The notes: generated from the sequence alone by a model not told the origin. A DNA stretch of 38,070 nucleotides from an uncultured Bacteroides sp. (GCF_905207245.1 NZ_CAJLKP010000060.1:1-38070); one strand, 5' to 3'; counted from the first letter of the stretch, positions 18,329 to 26,770 are shown. Program-made: numbers and translations.

Positions 18329-19261
18329 TTACTTTTTCAGAGGAGTTTCACGCAATGTGTAAATCTTCGAACTCCATGGTGAATAGCTGCGTTTTACACG
18401 GGTGATAGTAAGAACAGTGTCTTCCACATCGTGTACATCGCTTTGCATCTCGTGCATGGCCATGGCAATAGCAGCAAATATCTCTCCCGGAGCTTCGCCC
18501 AGTTTCTTTTCTTTGGCTTCCTGTTTGTCAGTAATACCTTTAGCCTTCATTGCATTACGTTTGCTGAGGCTTACAGATGCTTTGCCAACAATTTTGAAAG
18601 CAATGAAAAGCAGAATCAAACCGCAAAATACTACACTCATGGCAGAAATAGACATACCGATACCATTGCTGTCATGCTCTTCGAATTTCTCCATCTTGGC
18701 ATTGCTGTCGATGGTTTTGTTGTTGGTACTCGGAGTTACGTATTTCTCTGCACTACCGTCTTTAACTTCCCATTGAGAAGCAGCATCACTTACACGTCCG
18801 TAAGATTGATTGGTCTTCAATACTCCGGCAGGGATAGTAACTTGATCAATCAAGTTACGGCCAGAATCAAATAAGCCGATCCAGTTCTCTTTTTCTGGGT
18901 CCAATGTGAAGTTTGTATGGAATGTACCACGTCTTGGTTCTCCGTCTGCCCAGAATAATGAGTGCTGACGTGGTTTTACCAAAGTCAATACATCACCTTT
19001 GGGGATGAAGTAAGTAGTAGTGTCACCGGGTTGGCTGCTTGCCCTTAATAAGCATGCTGCGAGGTCGGCACTACCATATGATCTATTGAATATTTCAATC
19101 CATGCGCTGTGCAAGCCGTAGTCGTCCTGATAATTACCTTCGTTGGTAATCAGTACTTCATTCAGCAGCAGCTTATTGTTCGATCTTTTCTCTCCGCAGG
19201 AAGAGCATACACCTAACACCAGCAGCAAGGTAAAGAATATTCCGATTTTTGTTTTATTCAT
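18329..19261 (-). CDS. OadG-like decarboxylase subunit fused to a periplasmic lamin-tail domain
   Basis: This 310-residue protein has three parts. Residues 1-22 form a signal sequence or anchor (LLLVLGVCSSC; the cysteines at 19 and 22 make a lipoprotein possible but the lipobox is poor). Residues about 30-150 look like a lamin-tail domain: LLLNEVLITN, SAWIEIFNRS, NWIGLFDSGRNLIDQV. A single membrane helix at about 202-224 is followed by a charged tail with EIFAAIAMAMHEM, as in OadG gamma subunits, which assemble the decarboxylase complex. The family gamma subunit is only about 80 residues, so the periplasmic domain is an addition. The place between mmdA and mmdC supports the gamma role. The role of the lamin-tail domain is unknown. 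Confidence 0.85.
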   Translation of the reverse strand: MNKTKIGIFFTLLLVLGVCSSCGEKRSNNKLLLNEVLITNEGNYQDDYGLHSAWIEIFNRSYGSADLAACLLRASSQPGDTTTYFIPKGDVLTLVKPRQHSLFWADGEPRRGTFHTNFTLDPEKENWIGLFDSGRNLIDQVTIPAGVLKTNQSYGRVSDAASQWEVKDGSAEKYVTPSTNNKTIDSNAKMEKFEEHDSNGIGMSISAMSVVFCGLILLFIAFKIVGKASVSLSKRNAMKAKGITDKQEAKEKKLGEAPGEIFAAIAMAMHEMQSDVHDVEDTVLTITRVKRSYSPWSSKIYTLRETPLKK

Positions 19262-19277
19262 ATAACTTGATTTTTTT

Positions 19278-19345
19278 GAGTTGACAAGGGAACAAGGTTA
19301 CGAGTTGACAAGGCAGCCTTGTGTCTTGTTTCTTGTGACCTTGTC
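19278..19345. repeat. Intergenic hairpin built from gttgacaagg words, between oadG and mmdA
   Basis: GAGTTGACAAGG occurs twice, at 19278-19289 and 19302-19313. The right arm holds inverted forms: ACAAGGC (19308-19314) pairs with GCCTTGT (19316-19322), and GACAAGG (19283-19289) with CCTTGTC (19339-19345). It fills the spacer between two operon genes. It may tune expression downstream of mmdA by RNA folding, or may be a mobile or slippage-derived repeat. Confidence 0.7.
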
Positions 19346-19354
19346 TACTGGGTT

Positions 19355-20908
19355 TTACAAAGGAATATTACCATGCTTCTTAGCCGGGTTAGTCAGTTTC
19401 TTAGTCTGCAACTGTTGCAAGGCGCGGATAATGCGGAAACGTGTGTTACGCGGTTCAATCACATCATCGATGTAACCATACTTGGCTGCATTATAAGGAT
19501 TAGCAAACAGCTTGGTGTATTCAGCTTCTTTTTCTGCCAGGAATTGAGCAGGATTTTCCTGTTCCTTAGCTTCGCGGGCATACAATACCTCAACGGCACC
19601 GGCACCACCCATAACGGCAATTTCAGCAGTAGGCCATGCGTAGTTCATGTCACCGCGGAGTTGCTTACAACTCATTACGATGTGTGAACCACCGTAAGAC
19701 TTACGCAATGTAACTGTTACCTTAGGTACAGTGGCCTCACCGTAAGCGTACAGCAACTTAGCACCGTGCAGAATTACCCCATTGTATTCCTGGCCTGTTC
19801 CCGGAAGGAATCCCGGAACGTCTACCAATGAAACGATAGGAATATTGAAAGCATCGCAGAAACGAACGAAACGACCACCCTTACGGGATGCGTTGCTGTC
19901 GAGCACACCTGCCAGATACTTCGGCTGGTTGGCAACGATACCTACGGACTGTCCGTTGAAACGTGCGAAACCGATAATGATATTCTTTGAGTAATCTTTC
20001 TGAACTTCAAGGAACTCACCGTTGTCAACGATAGCAGCAATTACTTCGTACATGTCATACGGCTTGTTCGGGCTATCGGGGATGATTTCATTCAGAGAAT
20101 CTTCCAGACGGTCGATAGGATCGGTGCAATCTACGTAAGGAGCTTCTTCCAGGTTGTTCTGAGGAATGTAACTCAATAGTTTACGCAGCAAAGCCAAACC
20201 TTCTTCTTCAGTCTTGGCAGTGAAATGAGTTACACCTGATTTAGTAGAGTGAACACTTGCGCCACCCAGATTTTCCTGAGTTACGTCTTCACCCGTTACA
20301 GTCTTCACCACCTTCGGACCGGTAAGGAACATATAAGAAGTACCTTCCATCATCAACGTGAAGTCAGTCAGTGCAGGAGAGTAAACAGCACCACCGGCAC
20401 AAGGACCGAAGATACCTGAAATCTGCGGGATAACACCTGATGCCAGGATGTTGCGCTGGAAGATTTCAGCATAACCTGCCAAAGCATTGATACCTTCTTG
20501 GATACGTGCACCACCCGAGTCGTTGATACCGATACAAGGAGCACCCATTTTCATAGCCTGATCCATAATCTTACAGATCTTCAGAGACATCGTTTCAGAC
20601 AAAGAACCGGCAGAAACCGTAAAGTCCTGTGCGAACAGATAGACCAAACGACCGTCGATAGTACCGCAACCGGTCACAACACCATCACCGGGATAGTGTT
20701 TCTTTTCCATACCGAAGTTGGTACATCTGTGCTCTACAAACATATCCATTTCTTCGAAACTACCTTCGTCGAGAAGCATGGCTATACGCTCACGAGCTGT
20801 ATATTTACCTTTCTCATGCTGTTTGGCAATCGCTTTTTCACCACCACCCAGACGTGCTGCCGCACGGCGATCTATAAGCTCTTTAATCTTTTCAAGTTGA
20901 TTACTCAT
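19355..20908 (-). CDS. mmdA: Methylmalonyl-CoA decarboxylase alpha subunit (carboxyltransferase)
   Basis: This 517-residue protein moves the carboxyl group from (S)-methylmalonyl-CoA to biotin on the carrier subunit, giving propionyl-CoA. It is of the acyl-CoA carboxyltransferase family (PccB-like, two crotonase folds). Visible motifs are GGEKAIAKQHEKGKYTARER near the N-terminus, NDSGGARIQEG (129-139), the first oxyanion segment GPCAGGAVYSPALTDF (168-183) and the second, YGGSHIVMS, near residue 420. Family members with biotin-dependent carboxylase activity look alike, but the operon with beta, gamma and biotin carrier subunits and no biotin carboxylase points to a decarboxylase. Confidence 0.94.
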   Translation of the reverse strand: MSNQLEKIKELIDRRAAARLGGGEKAIAKQHEKGKYTARERIAMLLDEGSFEEMDMFVEHRCTNFGMEKKHYPGDGVVTGCGTIDGRLVYLFAQDFTVSAGSLSETMSLKICKIMDQAMKMGAPCIGINDSGGARIQEGINALAGYAEIFQRNILASGVIPQISGIFGPCAGGAVYSPALTDFTLMMEGTSYMFLTGPKVVKTVTGEDVTQENLGGASVHSTKSGVTHFTAKTEEEGLALLRKLLSYIPQNNLEEAPYVDCTDPIDRLEDSLNEIIPDSPNKPYDMYEVIAAIVDNGEFLEVQKDYSKNIIIGFARFNGQSVGIVANQPKYLAGVLDSNASRKGGRFVRFCDAFNIPIVSLVDVPGFLPGTGQEYNGVILHGAKLLYAYGEATVPKVTVTLRKSYGGSHIVMSCKQLRGDMNYAWPTAEIAVMGGAGAVEVLYAREAKEQENPAQFLAEKEAEYTKLFANPYNAAKYGYIDDVIEPRNTRFRIIRALQQLQTKKLTNPAKKHGNIPL

Positions 20909-20948
20909 TTTATTAAATATAATGGGTTAATACTATTTTTTTATTGTG

Positions 20949-21015
20949 AATTATGAATTACAAATGACGAACTGCCTGTAAAATAAGTAATTCGTCATTC
21001 CTAATTTCGTAATTA
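20949..21015. repeat. Intergenic hairpin built from aattacgaa/aatgacgaa words, between mmdA and mce
   Basis: AATGACGAA (20963-20971) pairs with TTCGTCATT (20991-20999). Outside it, AATTATGAATTA (20949-20960) is matched imperfectly by TAATTTCGTAATTA at 21002-21015. The arms again consist of repeats of one short word. It fills the spacer between two co-directional genes. Confidence 0.7.
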
Positions 21016-21022
21016 GTGCATA

Positions 21023-21433
21023 TTATTCCGGCTTTTCGCAAAGTTCTGTCAATACGCCCAGTGTTGATTTCGGGTGTAAGAAAGCAATGTTCAGACCTTC
21101 AGCACCTTTGCGCGGAGCCTTGTCGATCAGGCGAACACCTGCCGCTTCTACTTCAGCCAATGCGTTAGCTACACCGTCTTCAATAGCAAATGCCACGTGA
21201 TGAACGCCTGCACCTTTGTTTTCGATGAACTTAGCAATAGTACTTTCGGGAGAGGTCGGTTCGAGAAGTTCGATTTTAGTGTCACCAACTTTCAGAAAAG
21301 CGGTTTTAACTTTCTGGTCTTCTACAGTTTCGATGTTGTAGCATTTCAGACCCAATACGTTCTCGTAATACGGCAGGGCTTCTTCAATGCTCTTTACGGC
21401 AATGCCCAGATGCTCAATGTGTGAAATCTTCAT
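21023..21433 (-). CDS. mce: Methylmalonyl-CoA epimerase
   Basis: This 136-residue protein interconverts the R and S forms of methylmalonyl-CoA, linking the B12-dependent mutase to the decarboxylase. It is a single glyoxalase/VOC protein with two beta-alpha-beta-beta-beta modules. It opens with ISHIEHLGIAV and has GVHHVAFAIED in the second module. Expected metal ligands are H8, H78 or H79 and E130 (LTELCE). Length is typical. It is the first gene of the five-gene - strand operon. No clear Bacteroides -7/-33 pair was found in the 144 bases upstream. Confidence 0.95.
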   Translation of the reverse strand: MKISHIEHLGIAVKSIEEALPYYENVLGLKCYNIETVEDQKVKTAFLKVGDTKIELLEPTSPESTIAKFIENKGAGVHHVAFAIEDGVANALAEVEAAGVRLIDKAPRKGAEGLNIAFLHPKSTLGVLTELCEKPE

Positions 21434-21568
21434 AACTATATTTATTAATGTTGGTATAATGTCTTAATTAAAGGCATAAAACAGCACAAAGAAAGAGATT
21501 TCTTCCTTAATAAAGAAATTTTTCGTCAATTAATTATTGGATATTTGAAGTTTAGAAAGTTTTTTTTA

Positions 21569-21586
21569 GACTTCTGTTCAGAAGTC
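21569..21586. repeat. 18-bp palindrome spanning the stop codon of the TonB receptor gene
   Basis: GACTTCTG (21569-21576) and CAGAAGTC (21579-21586) form a perfect dyad around TT. The TGA stop of the receptor gene (21578-21580 on the - strand) lies at its centre. On the - strand it is followed by a run of A, not T, so it does not look like a standard terminator for that gene. Confidence 0.6.
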
Positions 21587-23989
21587 GAGCAACAGGCGGA
21601 CATTAATTTGACGGGATGTCAGGTAATTGGGTACTGCAAACTGGTTATTTCGGGTGTCTGTTACCCAATAATAGGAGTTGACGTTACTGATATTTAGCAA
21701 ATTGAAAATATCAACCCCCAACCAAAGGCTGCGGATGCCGCACTGATTTTCGCGTTCACTGCGGTCGATAATACAGCGGGACATACCTATATCTACACGT
21801 CGGTAAGGGGATGTACGGAATACGGCAGCCTCGCGTCCGCTATGCGGGGGACCGAAGGGAAGACCTCCGGCAAGTGTGCCTTTCAGGTTCATTTTCCACT
21901 TGCGGCTACCGGGAAAATAGTCCGTAAAATAGAGCGAAAGACGGTAGCGCTGATCGGTGGGGCGGGGGAGCCATTGTCCGTTTATTTTCTCTTCGGTTTT
22001 CATCAGGGAGAAGCTCAGCCAGGAGTCTGTTCCGGGAACAAATTCACCGAACAGTTTCATGTCGATACCGGTGGCGTAACCTTTGGAAAGGTTGCGTCCG
22101 TAATAACTGATCCGTACATTATCTATATTGTAAGGGATGAGATTGCTCAACGCTTTGTAATACACTTCCATAGAGAAGCGGAACGGGCGGTCCATGGCAC
22201 GGAAATTATAGTCGCCGCCTGCCACGAAGTGCAGGGAGCGTTGCGAACGTATGTCATGGTTCAGGGATACGGTAGCTATCCCGTCCACCCGGGTGGTATC
22301 CCGGAATTCTTTATAGAACGGTGCCTGGTAATAGACTCCGGCGGCTACTCTCAGGGTGAATTTCTCATTGAATGCCGGAATCAGAGCCAGGGAGGCACGC
22401 GGACTGAAGATGAATTCTTTGTTCCAGTCCCAGTAACTGCCCCGTATGCCGGCGGTCAGGGTGAATAGTCCGGCGGTAGAGCGGAAGCGGTATGTATCTT
22501 GCAGGTAAAATCCGTATCGTTTGCTGTTCGTTTCGTTGCGTGAGCGGAGGGTGTAGAATAGTACCGGCCCTTCGGAAGTTTGCGGCATGGAGTATCCGGC
22601 AGAGTCGCGCATTTCCCATTCGCGCATCCGGTCTTTGATACGCTCCCGTTTGAACTCCGCACCCCATTGCAGGGAGTGGTTTTTCAGTCGGTGGCGGCCT
22701 GTGATGGAATAACTTTGTACCTCTGCGGTAAGGTAATTGCGGGCATGTTCCATGTAAGTTCCCACGCCGATGGTTTCGGAAGTTTCCTCTTCGTTGGCAG
22801 TGCCGTCTGCTTGCGTTCCGCTGTCCAGGGAGTTCAGCCAGTATTGCCCGGTGATGTCGTACGTTTCCTGTTCTTTTGTGTGGAAGGCGGAGGCTTGCAG
22901 GGTCAGGCTGTTCTGTTCGTTCAGCCGGTAGGTGGCATAGGCGGTTCCGAACAGGGTGCGGAATAAATCTTTCTCCTGCCCTTCAAAATAGACCTTAAAC
23001 TCACGTACATTGCTGAGAGTGCCGAAGCGAGTGTAGCGGTCTTCCGGCTGGAAATTATAGCGGTTTTCTGAAATATTGCCGATGACACCTACCTCCCAAC
23101 GCTTCGAAGGCGTCCAGTTCAGATAAGTCTGATAGTCGATATAACGCGGGTCGTATTCTCCTTTTGTATCCAGTGTACCCAGCAGATATTGGTTGGTTTT
23201 ATAACGGATGCCGTTTGTCCAGGTTAGCTTTTTGGTGGCGATTCCTACGTATGCCGAGGCTCCCAACAGGCTGACGGAGGCGCTTCCTTCCATCCGTTCG
23301 GGTTTCTTGTAAGTGATGTCCAGCACGGATGACATCTTATCCCCGTACTTGGCCTCATAGCCTCCCGTGGAGAAGCCGACGGATTGTACCATATCGGGGT
23401 TGATGAAACTCAATCCTTCCTGTTGCCCGGAACGGATCAGCAAGGGACGGTATATTTCAATGCCGTTGACGTACACCATGTTCTCGTCGAAACTGCCGCC
23501 GCGCACGTTGTATTGCGAGCTGAGTTCGTTGTTGCTACTCACTCCGGCCTGCGTGGCTATCACGGCCTCTATGCTTCCGCCCGAAGCGTCGGGGGCCAGG
23601 CGGTTTTGTTTGGTTTCTATCTGTTGGATGGTTCCGGTTTGCCGGCGACGCTCTGTTACGCTCACTTCGCCCAATTCAAAGTTCATCGGGGGCAAGGTTA
23701 TGTTCAGGCTGATATTTCCCTGTGGACGTACTAATTTTCGTTTACGGGTCTGGTATCCCAGCATGGAGAAGATGACCGTTACACTGTCCCGGCTCTCGAA
23801 CTTCAGTGAATACCGTCCTTTCAGGTTGCTGACTGTGCCTATAGCCGTTCCTTCCAATCGTATTGTTGCCAATTCAATCGGATTACCATTTTCATCCGTA
23901 ATCGTTCCGCCTATCTTGACTGTTTTCTGGGCAAGGGCAGGAGTGGAGAATAGTATTATAAGAGATGTCAGTAACCAAAAATGTCTCAT
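21578..23989 (-). CDS. Orphan TonB-dependent outer-membrane receptor
   Basis: This 803-residue protein has a signal peptide (MRHFWLLTSLIILFSTPALA). A carboxypeptidase-regulatory-like beta domain follows (about 22-105: GGTITDENGNPIELATIRL ... SNLKGRYSLKF). The plug (about 115-230) contains QYNVRGGSFDENMVYVNGIE and GYEAKYGDKMSSVLDI. A 22-strand-type barrel then ends in RQINVRLLLDF, with the usual C-terminal aromatic. It imports an unknown ligand using TonB energy. It lacks the SusC plug signature and has no SusD partner nearby, so it is not a Sus-type transporter. By eye the gene is GC-richer than its neighbours. It is divergent from yecH over 142 bases. Confidence 0.92.
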   Translation of the reverse strand: MRHFWLLTSLIILFSTPALAQKTVKIGGTITDENGNPIELATIRLEGTAIGTVSNLKGRYSLKFESRDSVTVIFSMLGYQTRKRKLVRPQGNISLNITLPPMNFELGEVSVTERRRQTGTIQQIETKQNRLAPDASGGSIEAVIATQAGVSSNNELSSQYNVRGGSFDENMVYVNGIEIYRPLLIRSGQQEGLSFINPDMVQSVGFSTGGYEAKYGDKMSSVLDITYKKPERMEGSASVSLLGASAYVGIATKKLTWTNGIRYKTNQYLLGTLDTKGEYDPRYIDYQTYLNWTPSKRWEVGVIGNISENRYNFQPEDRYTRFGTLSNVREFKVYFEGQEKDLFRTLFGTAYATYRLNEQNSLTLQASAFHTKEQETYDITGQYWLNSLDSGTQADGTANEEETSETIGVGTYMEHARNYLTAEVQSYSITGRHRLKNHSLQWGAEFKRERIKDRMREWEMRDSAGYSMPQTSEGPVLFYTLRSRNETNSKRYGFYLQDTYRFRSTAGLFTLTAGIRGSYWDWNKEFIFSPRASLALIPAFNEKFTLRVAAGVYYQAPFYKEFRDTTRVDGIATVSLNHDIRSQRSLHFVAGGDYNFRAMDRPFRFSMEVYYKALSNLIPYNIDNVRISYYGRNLSKGYATGIDMKLFGEFVPGTDSWLSFSLMKTEEKINGQWLPRPTDQRYRLSLYFTDYFPGSRKWKMNLKGTLAGGLPFGPPHSGREAAVFRTSPYRRVDIGMSRCIIDRSERENQCGIRSLWLGVDIFNLLNISNVNSYYWVTDTRNNQFAVPNYLTSRQINVRLLLDF

Positions 23990-24108
23990 ACCTTTTCTAT
24001 AACGGAGAAACTTCCCGAAACGTATATCAGGAGGTAAAAAAGAGCTTTTAACTTTATTTTTTATAGGTTAGTGTCACATATGTTACAACTCCAATCCGTG
24101 CTTCGTTC

Positions 24109-24116
24109 TATCTTTG
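24109..24116 (+). promoter_or_regulatory. Probable -7 element of the yecH promoter
   Basis: TATCTTTG fits the Bacteroides -7 consensus TAnnTTTG and ends 15 bases before the yecH ATG. A good TTTG at -33 is not present at the usual distance, so this is a partial match. Confidence 0.55.
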
Positions 24117-24131
24117 CAGAAAAAATAGATT

Positions 24132-24365
24132 ATGGAACAGTTACATGCTCATGAAGTCCTTCACATGATGGAAGGCAATAGTTATTCGGAGTCATCATTG
24201 AAAGAGGCAATCATCCGGAAATTCGGTGAGCACCAGCATTTTTATACTTGCTCGGCAGAAGATATGGATGCGGATAAATTGATAGAGTTTCTGAAAGCGA
24301 AAGGTAAGTTTATACCTGCTGATGATGGATTTACGGTGGATATAACGAAGGTTTGCAGCCATTGA
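24132..24365 (+). CDS. yecH: YecH-family (DUF2492) small metal-binding protein
   Basis: This 77-residue protein matches the YecH/DUF2492 family along its whole length: HAHEVLHMM near the start, SSLKEAIIRKFGEHQHFYTC, SAEDMDADKLIEFLKAKGKF and the end KVCSH. The conserved His and Cys residues (H5, H7, C40, C75, H77) are likely metal ligands. The exact role is unknown. It stands alone, divergent from the TonB receptor gene, with its own -7 element. A metal link with the receptor is possible but not shown. Confidence 0.85.
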   Translation: MEQLHAHEVLHMMEGNSYSESSLKEAIIRKFGEHQHFYTCSAEDMDADKLIEFLKAKGKFIPADDGFTVDITKVCSH

Positions 24366-24391
24366 TGCTGATACATTCGTCTTCTCCGTAC

Positions 24392-24447
24392 CAAGTCCGT
24401 GTCAAGTCCAAGTAAAAGTACTTTTATACGGACCAGATACGGACTTG
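24392..24447. repeat. Nested intergenic hairpin built from caagtccgt words
   Basis: CAAGTCCGT (24392-24400) pairs with ACGGACTTG (24439-24447), GTCC (24406-24409) with GGAC (24430-24433), and the centre TAAAAGTACTTTTA (24413-24426) is a perfect palindrome. It lies 27 bases after the yecH stop and about 160 bases before coaW. It could end yecH transcription, but the design matches the other word-iterating hairpins in the window. Confidence 0.75.
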
Positions 24448-24575
24448 ACAGGGTTAAGATAGGGCTTTGGGACTGAAAAATGAAGCAGCAGAATCTGTTC
24501 TTCAAGATGAATTTCTCTAAATGGATGTGCGGAGCAAAAAAAAATCTGAATACATATTTGCAATAAAACAATTTG

Positions 24576-24583
24576 TACCTTTG
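24576..24583 (+). promoter_or_regulatory. Probable -7 element of the coaW promoter
   Basis: TACCTTTG fits TAnnTTTG and lies 23 bases before the coaW ATG. TTTG is present upstream at 24557-24560 but with a 15-base spacer instead of 19-21, so the -33 part is weak. Confidence 0.5.
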
Positions 24584-24606
24584 TAGCCGAATACAATATT
24601 GAAACT

Positions 24607-25431
24607 ATGGGAATTGTAATAGGAATAGACGTTGGCGGAAGTACTACAAAGATTGTAGGAATCAACGGAGAACAGATACAGTCGCCGATGTTTATCACTG
24701 CGACTGATCCGGTTACTTCTTTGTTCGGGGCTTTTGGGAAGTATATTTATGATAACGGTATTCAGCTTTCGGATATAGAGCAAGTGATGCTGACAGGTGT
24801 GGGTAGTGCATTTGTAGATAGTCCATTGTATGGTTTACCCACGAACAAGGTCGATGAGTTTATAGCTAATGGATTGGGGGCACGTCATGCTACGGATATT
24901 GATCAGCTGATTGTGGTAAGCATGGGAACGGGCACTTCTTTCGTAAGAATCAACGGAGAAAAGATAGAGCATATTGGGGGTATGGCAATTGGCGGAGGTA
25001 CTTTGCAGGGACTTTCCCGCTTGTTGCTGAAGACGCATGATTTCAGGCAGATTGCAGCAATTGCCGAGAAAGGTGACGTTACCCGTGTAAACTTACAGAT
25101 CGGAGATATTTGCAATTGTCCTTTGCCGGATCTTCCGGTGCATGCCACTGCTTCGCTGTTCGGAAAAGCGGATAGCAACGCTTCGCAGGAAGATATTGCA
25201 AAAGGGATTATTTATATGGTGCTGCAAACGATAGGTGGTGCAGCGGTGTTGTCTGCGCTGAATGGTCCTATCAAAGATTTTGTCTTGATTGGTAATCTTA
25301 CTAAATTTCCACAGTGTCATGAGGTTTTTCCGAATATGGAAAAGATATATGGGGTGCGCTTTCATATTCCACAATATGCGGAATATAGGACGGCGATAGG
25401 GGCGGCATTGGCGTATTTATCTAAGCATTAG
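24607..25431 (+). CDS. coaW: Type II pantothenate kinase
   Basis: This 274-residue protein phosphorylates pantothenate, the first step of coenzyme A synthesis. It is an ASKHA-fold enzyme of the CoaW/PANK type. The phosphate-1 loop is DVGGSTTK (8-15). VSMGTGTSFVRI (104-115) is the second nucleotide segment, and IGGMAIGGGTLQGLSRLL (123-140) is a strong family signature. E84 in DEFIANG is a good candidate for the catalytic glutamate (inference from the type II fold). The length fits bacterial type II enzymes. The 3' end overlaps the convergent ATPase gene by 15 bases. Confidence 0.93.
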   Translation: MGIVIGIDVGGSTTKIVGINGEQIQSPMFITATDPVTSLFGAFGKYIYDNGIQLSDIEQVMLTGVGSAFVDSPLYGLPTNKVDEFIANGLGARHATDIDQLIVVSMGTGTSFVRINGEKIEHIGGMAIGGGTLQGLSRLLLKTHDFRQIAAIAEKGDVTRVNLQIGDICNCPLPDLPVHATASLFGKADSNASQEDIAKGIIYMVLQTIGGAAVLSALNGPIKDFVLIGNLTKFPQCHEVFPNMEKIYGVRFHIPQYAEYRTAIGAALAYLSKH

Positions 25432-26685
25432 CAGCCATTTCCATACAGGGATCACTTCTATTCTTGTATGATTATCCATTTGCAACACACTTTCCTCATC
25501 GAAAGTAATAATGAGGAGCCGTTTGCAAGGTAATACTTTGGATAATTTAATTAATGTATCCGTTTCACGCTCTTTGGTCTCCAGGTCTTTTATACTGTAT
25601 GATACTTGTATGGCCCATTGTTCTTCGGGAATATAGAAATCGACTTCTACTCCTTTATTATAGAAGAATACGGAGTCTTCTCTTCCGAATTGACGAATCA
25701 GGCTGATTGCTACTAAGTTTTCGAGTAATGAGGTATTTCCGTCTATCAGGAATAAATTGAGTATTCCATTATCGGTGAAATAATATTTGCTGTTACTCTC
25801 TTTCTCTGCCAATTTGGCTGCAATATTGTTGATACGTTGAAGTAGCCAAGCTGATTCTGCATATTCAACATATTTTATGGCAGAAGTCGTACTGAGTTTG
25901 CTACCGGTAGTGGAAACTATATTGGCTATACGGTTGAAAGATATGGGTTGTTTTACGCTTTCCGCCAGTTTCTTTATCATTATCTTCAGACCGAAAGTGT
26001 TCGTTATGGCATTTCTGGCGGCAATATCTCCTAAATATATCTTTTGATATACACTGGTGAGATAGTTCCTTTTTGCTGCAAGAAGTGCACCTTCGGGGAA
26101 ACCGCCATTATGAAAATAGTCAATAAAGCGATTTATTACGGCAGCTCTGGACTCTGTACTTAACAGCGATAATTCGTCATAAGCAATATGGTGAACATCC
26201 AGAAACTCTTTGAAACTGTATGGATACACATTGATAGTAATATATCTGCCTCCTAATGTGGTTTGTATATCGTTACTAAGCATTTTGGCATTGCTTCCGG
26301 TGATGTATACCTTATATTTTTCATCTGCTAAGCGACGGGCGAATTTTTCCCAACCCTCTACATTTTGTATTTCGTCAAGGAAGAGAATCGGCCTTTTACC
26401 ATACATTTCAAGATGCGCTTCGATAATAAGATTGAGTTCGGAAACTCGTAATCCGTCTAAACGCTCATCTTCAAAATTGATATACAACATATTGTCCCAT
26501 CCGATGCCTTTGGTAAGTAATTGCTGGATGCGTTGGTAAATTAAGAAAGATTTTCCAGCGCGTCTTATGCCTACAAGTACATAATTTCCAAAGTCATCAA
26601 AATGGAAATCTCTTTTGAAGACTTTATATCGCTGAACCTCTCTCTGATTGTCCAGCATGACTGATTTTAAGATTTGCTTATCCAT
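25417..26685 (-). CDS. AAA_14/DUF4143-type ATPase
   Basis: This protein of about 422 residues has a P-loop GIRRAGKS (about 39-46) and Walker B ILFLDEIQ (about 100-107), then VYITGSNAKMLS (sensor-like) and GGRYITINVYPYSFKEF. The C-terminal half has the DUF4143 pattern, with KYYFTDNGILNLFL and a nuclease-like FFYNKGVEVDFYIPEEQWAIQVSYSI. Such ATPases are common in Bacteroides and their role is unknown. The frame is open back to a TTG at 26772, but the first ATG is 26685, and a -7 promoter element at 26770-26777 overlaps the TTG, so the shorter start is chosen. The 3' end overlaps coaW tail to tail. Confidence 0.88.
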   Translation of the reverse strand: MDKQILKSVMLDNQREVQRYKVFKRDFHFDDFGNYVLVGIRRAGKSFLIYQRIQQLLTKGIGWDNMLYINFEDERLDGLRVSELNLIIEAHLEMYGKRPILFLDEIQNVEGWEKFARRLADEKYKVYITGSNAKMLSNDIQTTLGGRYITINVYPYSFKEFLDVHHIAYDELSLLSTESRAAVINRFIDYFHNGGFPEGALLAAKRNYLTSVYQKIYLGDIAARNAITNTFGLKIMIKKLAESVKQPISFNRIANIVSTTGSKLSTTSAIKYVEYAESAWLLQRINNIAAKLAEKESNSKYYFTDNGILNLFLIDGNTSLLENLVAISLIRQFGREDSVFFYNKGVEVDFYIPEEQWAIQVSYSIKDLETKERETDTLIKLSKVLPCKRLLIITFDEESVLQMDNHTRIEVIPVWKWLLMLR

Positions 26686-26693
26686 ATTGTTTA

Positions 26694-26770
26694 ATCTGTT
26701 AGATAAAAATATATTTGCATTATCCAATTCTTTGGATGAAATGAATTGCTTTTTATCCAATCGTTTGGAC
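26694..26770. promoter_or_regulatory. Three dyad repeats in the leader of the ATPase gene, possible operators
   Basis: ATCCAA-TTCT-TTGGAT lies at 26722-26737 and ATCCAA-TCGT-TTGGAC at 26755-26770, with centres 33 bases apart (about three helical turns). A weaker dyad, ATCT-GTT-AGAT, follows at 26694-26704, about 30 bases further. The first site on the - strand touches the -7 element, so a bound repressor would block transcription start. If the region were translated the same repeat would give an 11-residue period (KRLDKKQFISS / KELDNANIFLS / NRLNNMDKQIL). Confidence 0.55.

Noticed and set aside
21434..21577. Cobalamin riboswitch before mce
   Set aside because: The spacer is only 144 bases, AT-rich and without the conserved B12-box pattern. 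Only a short A/T stem is visible.
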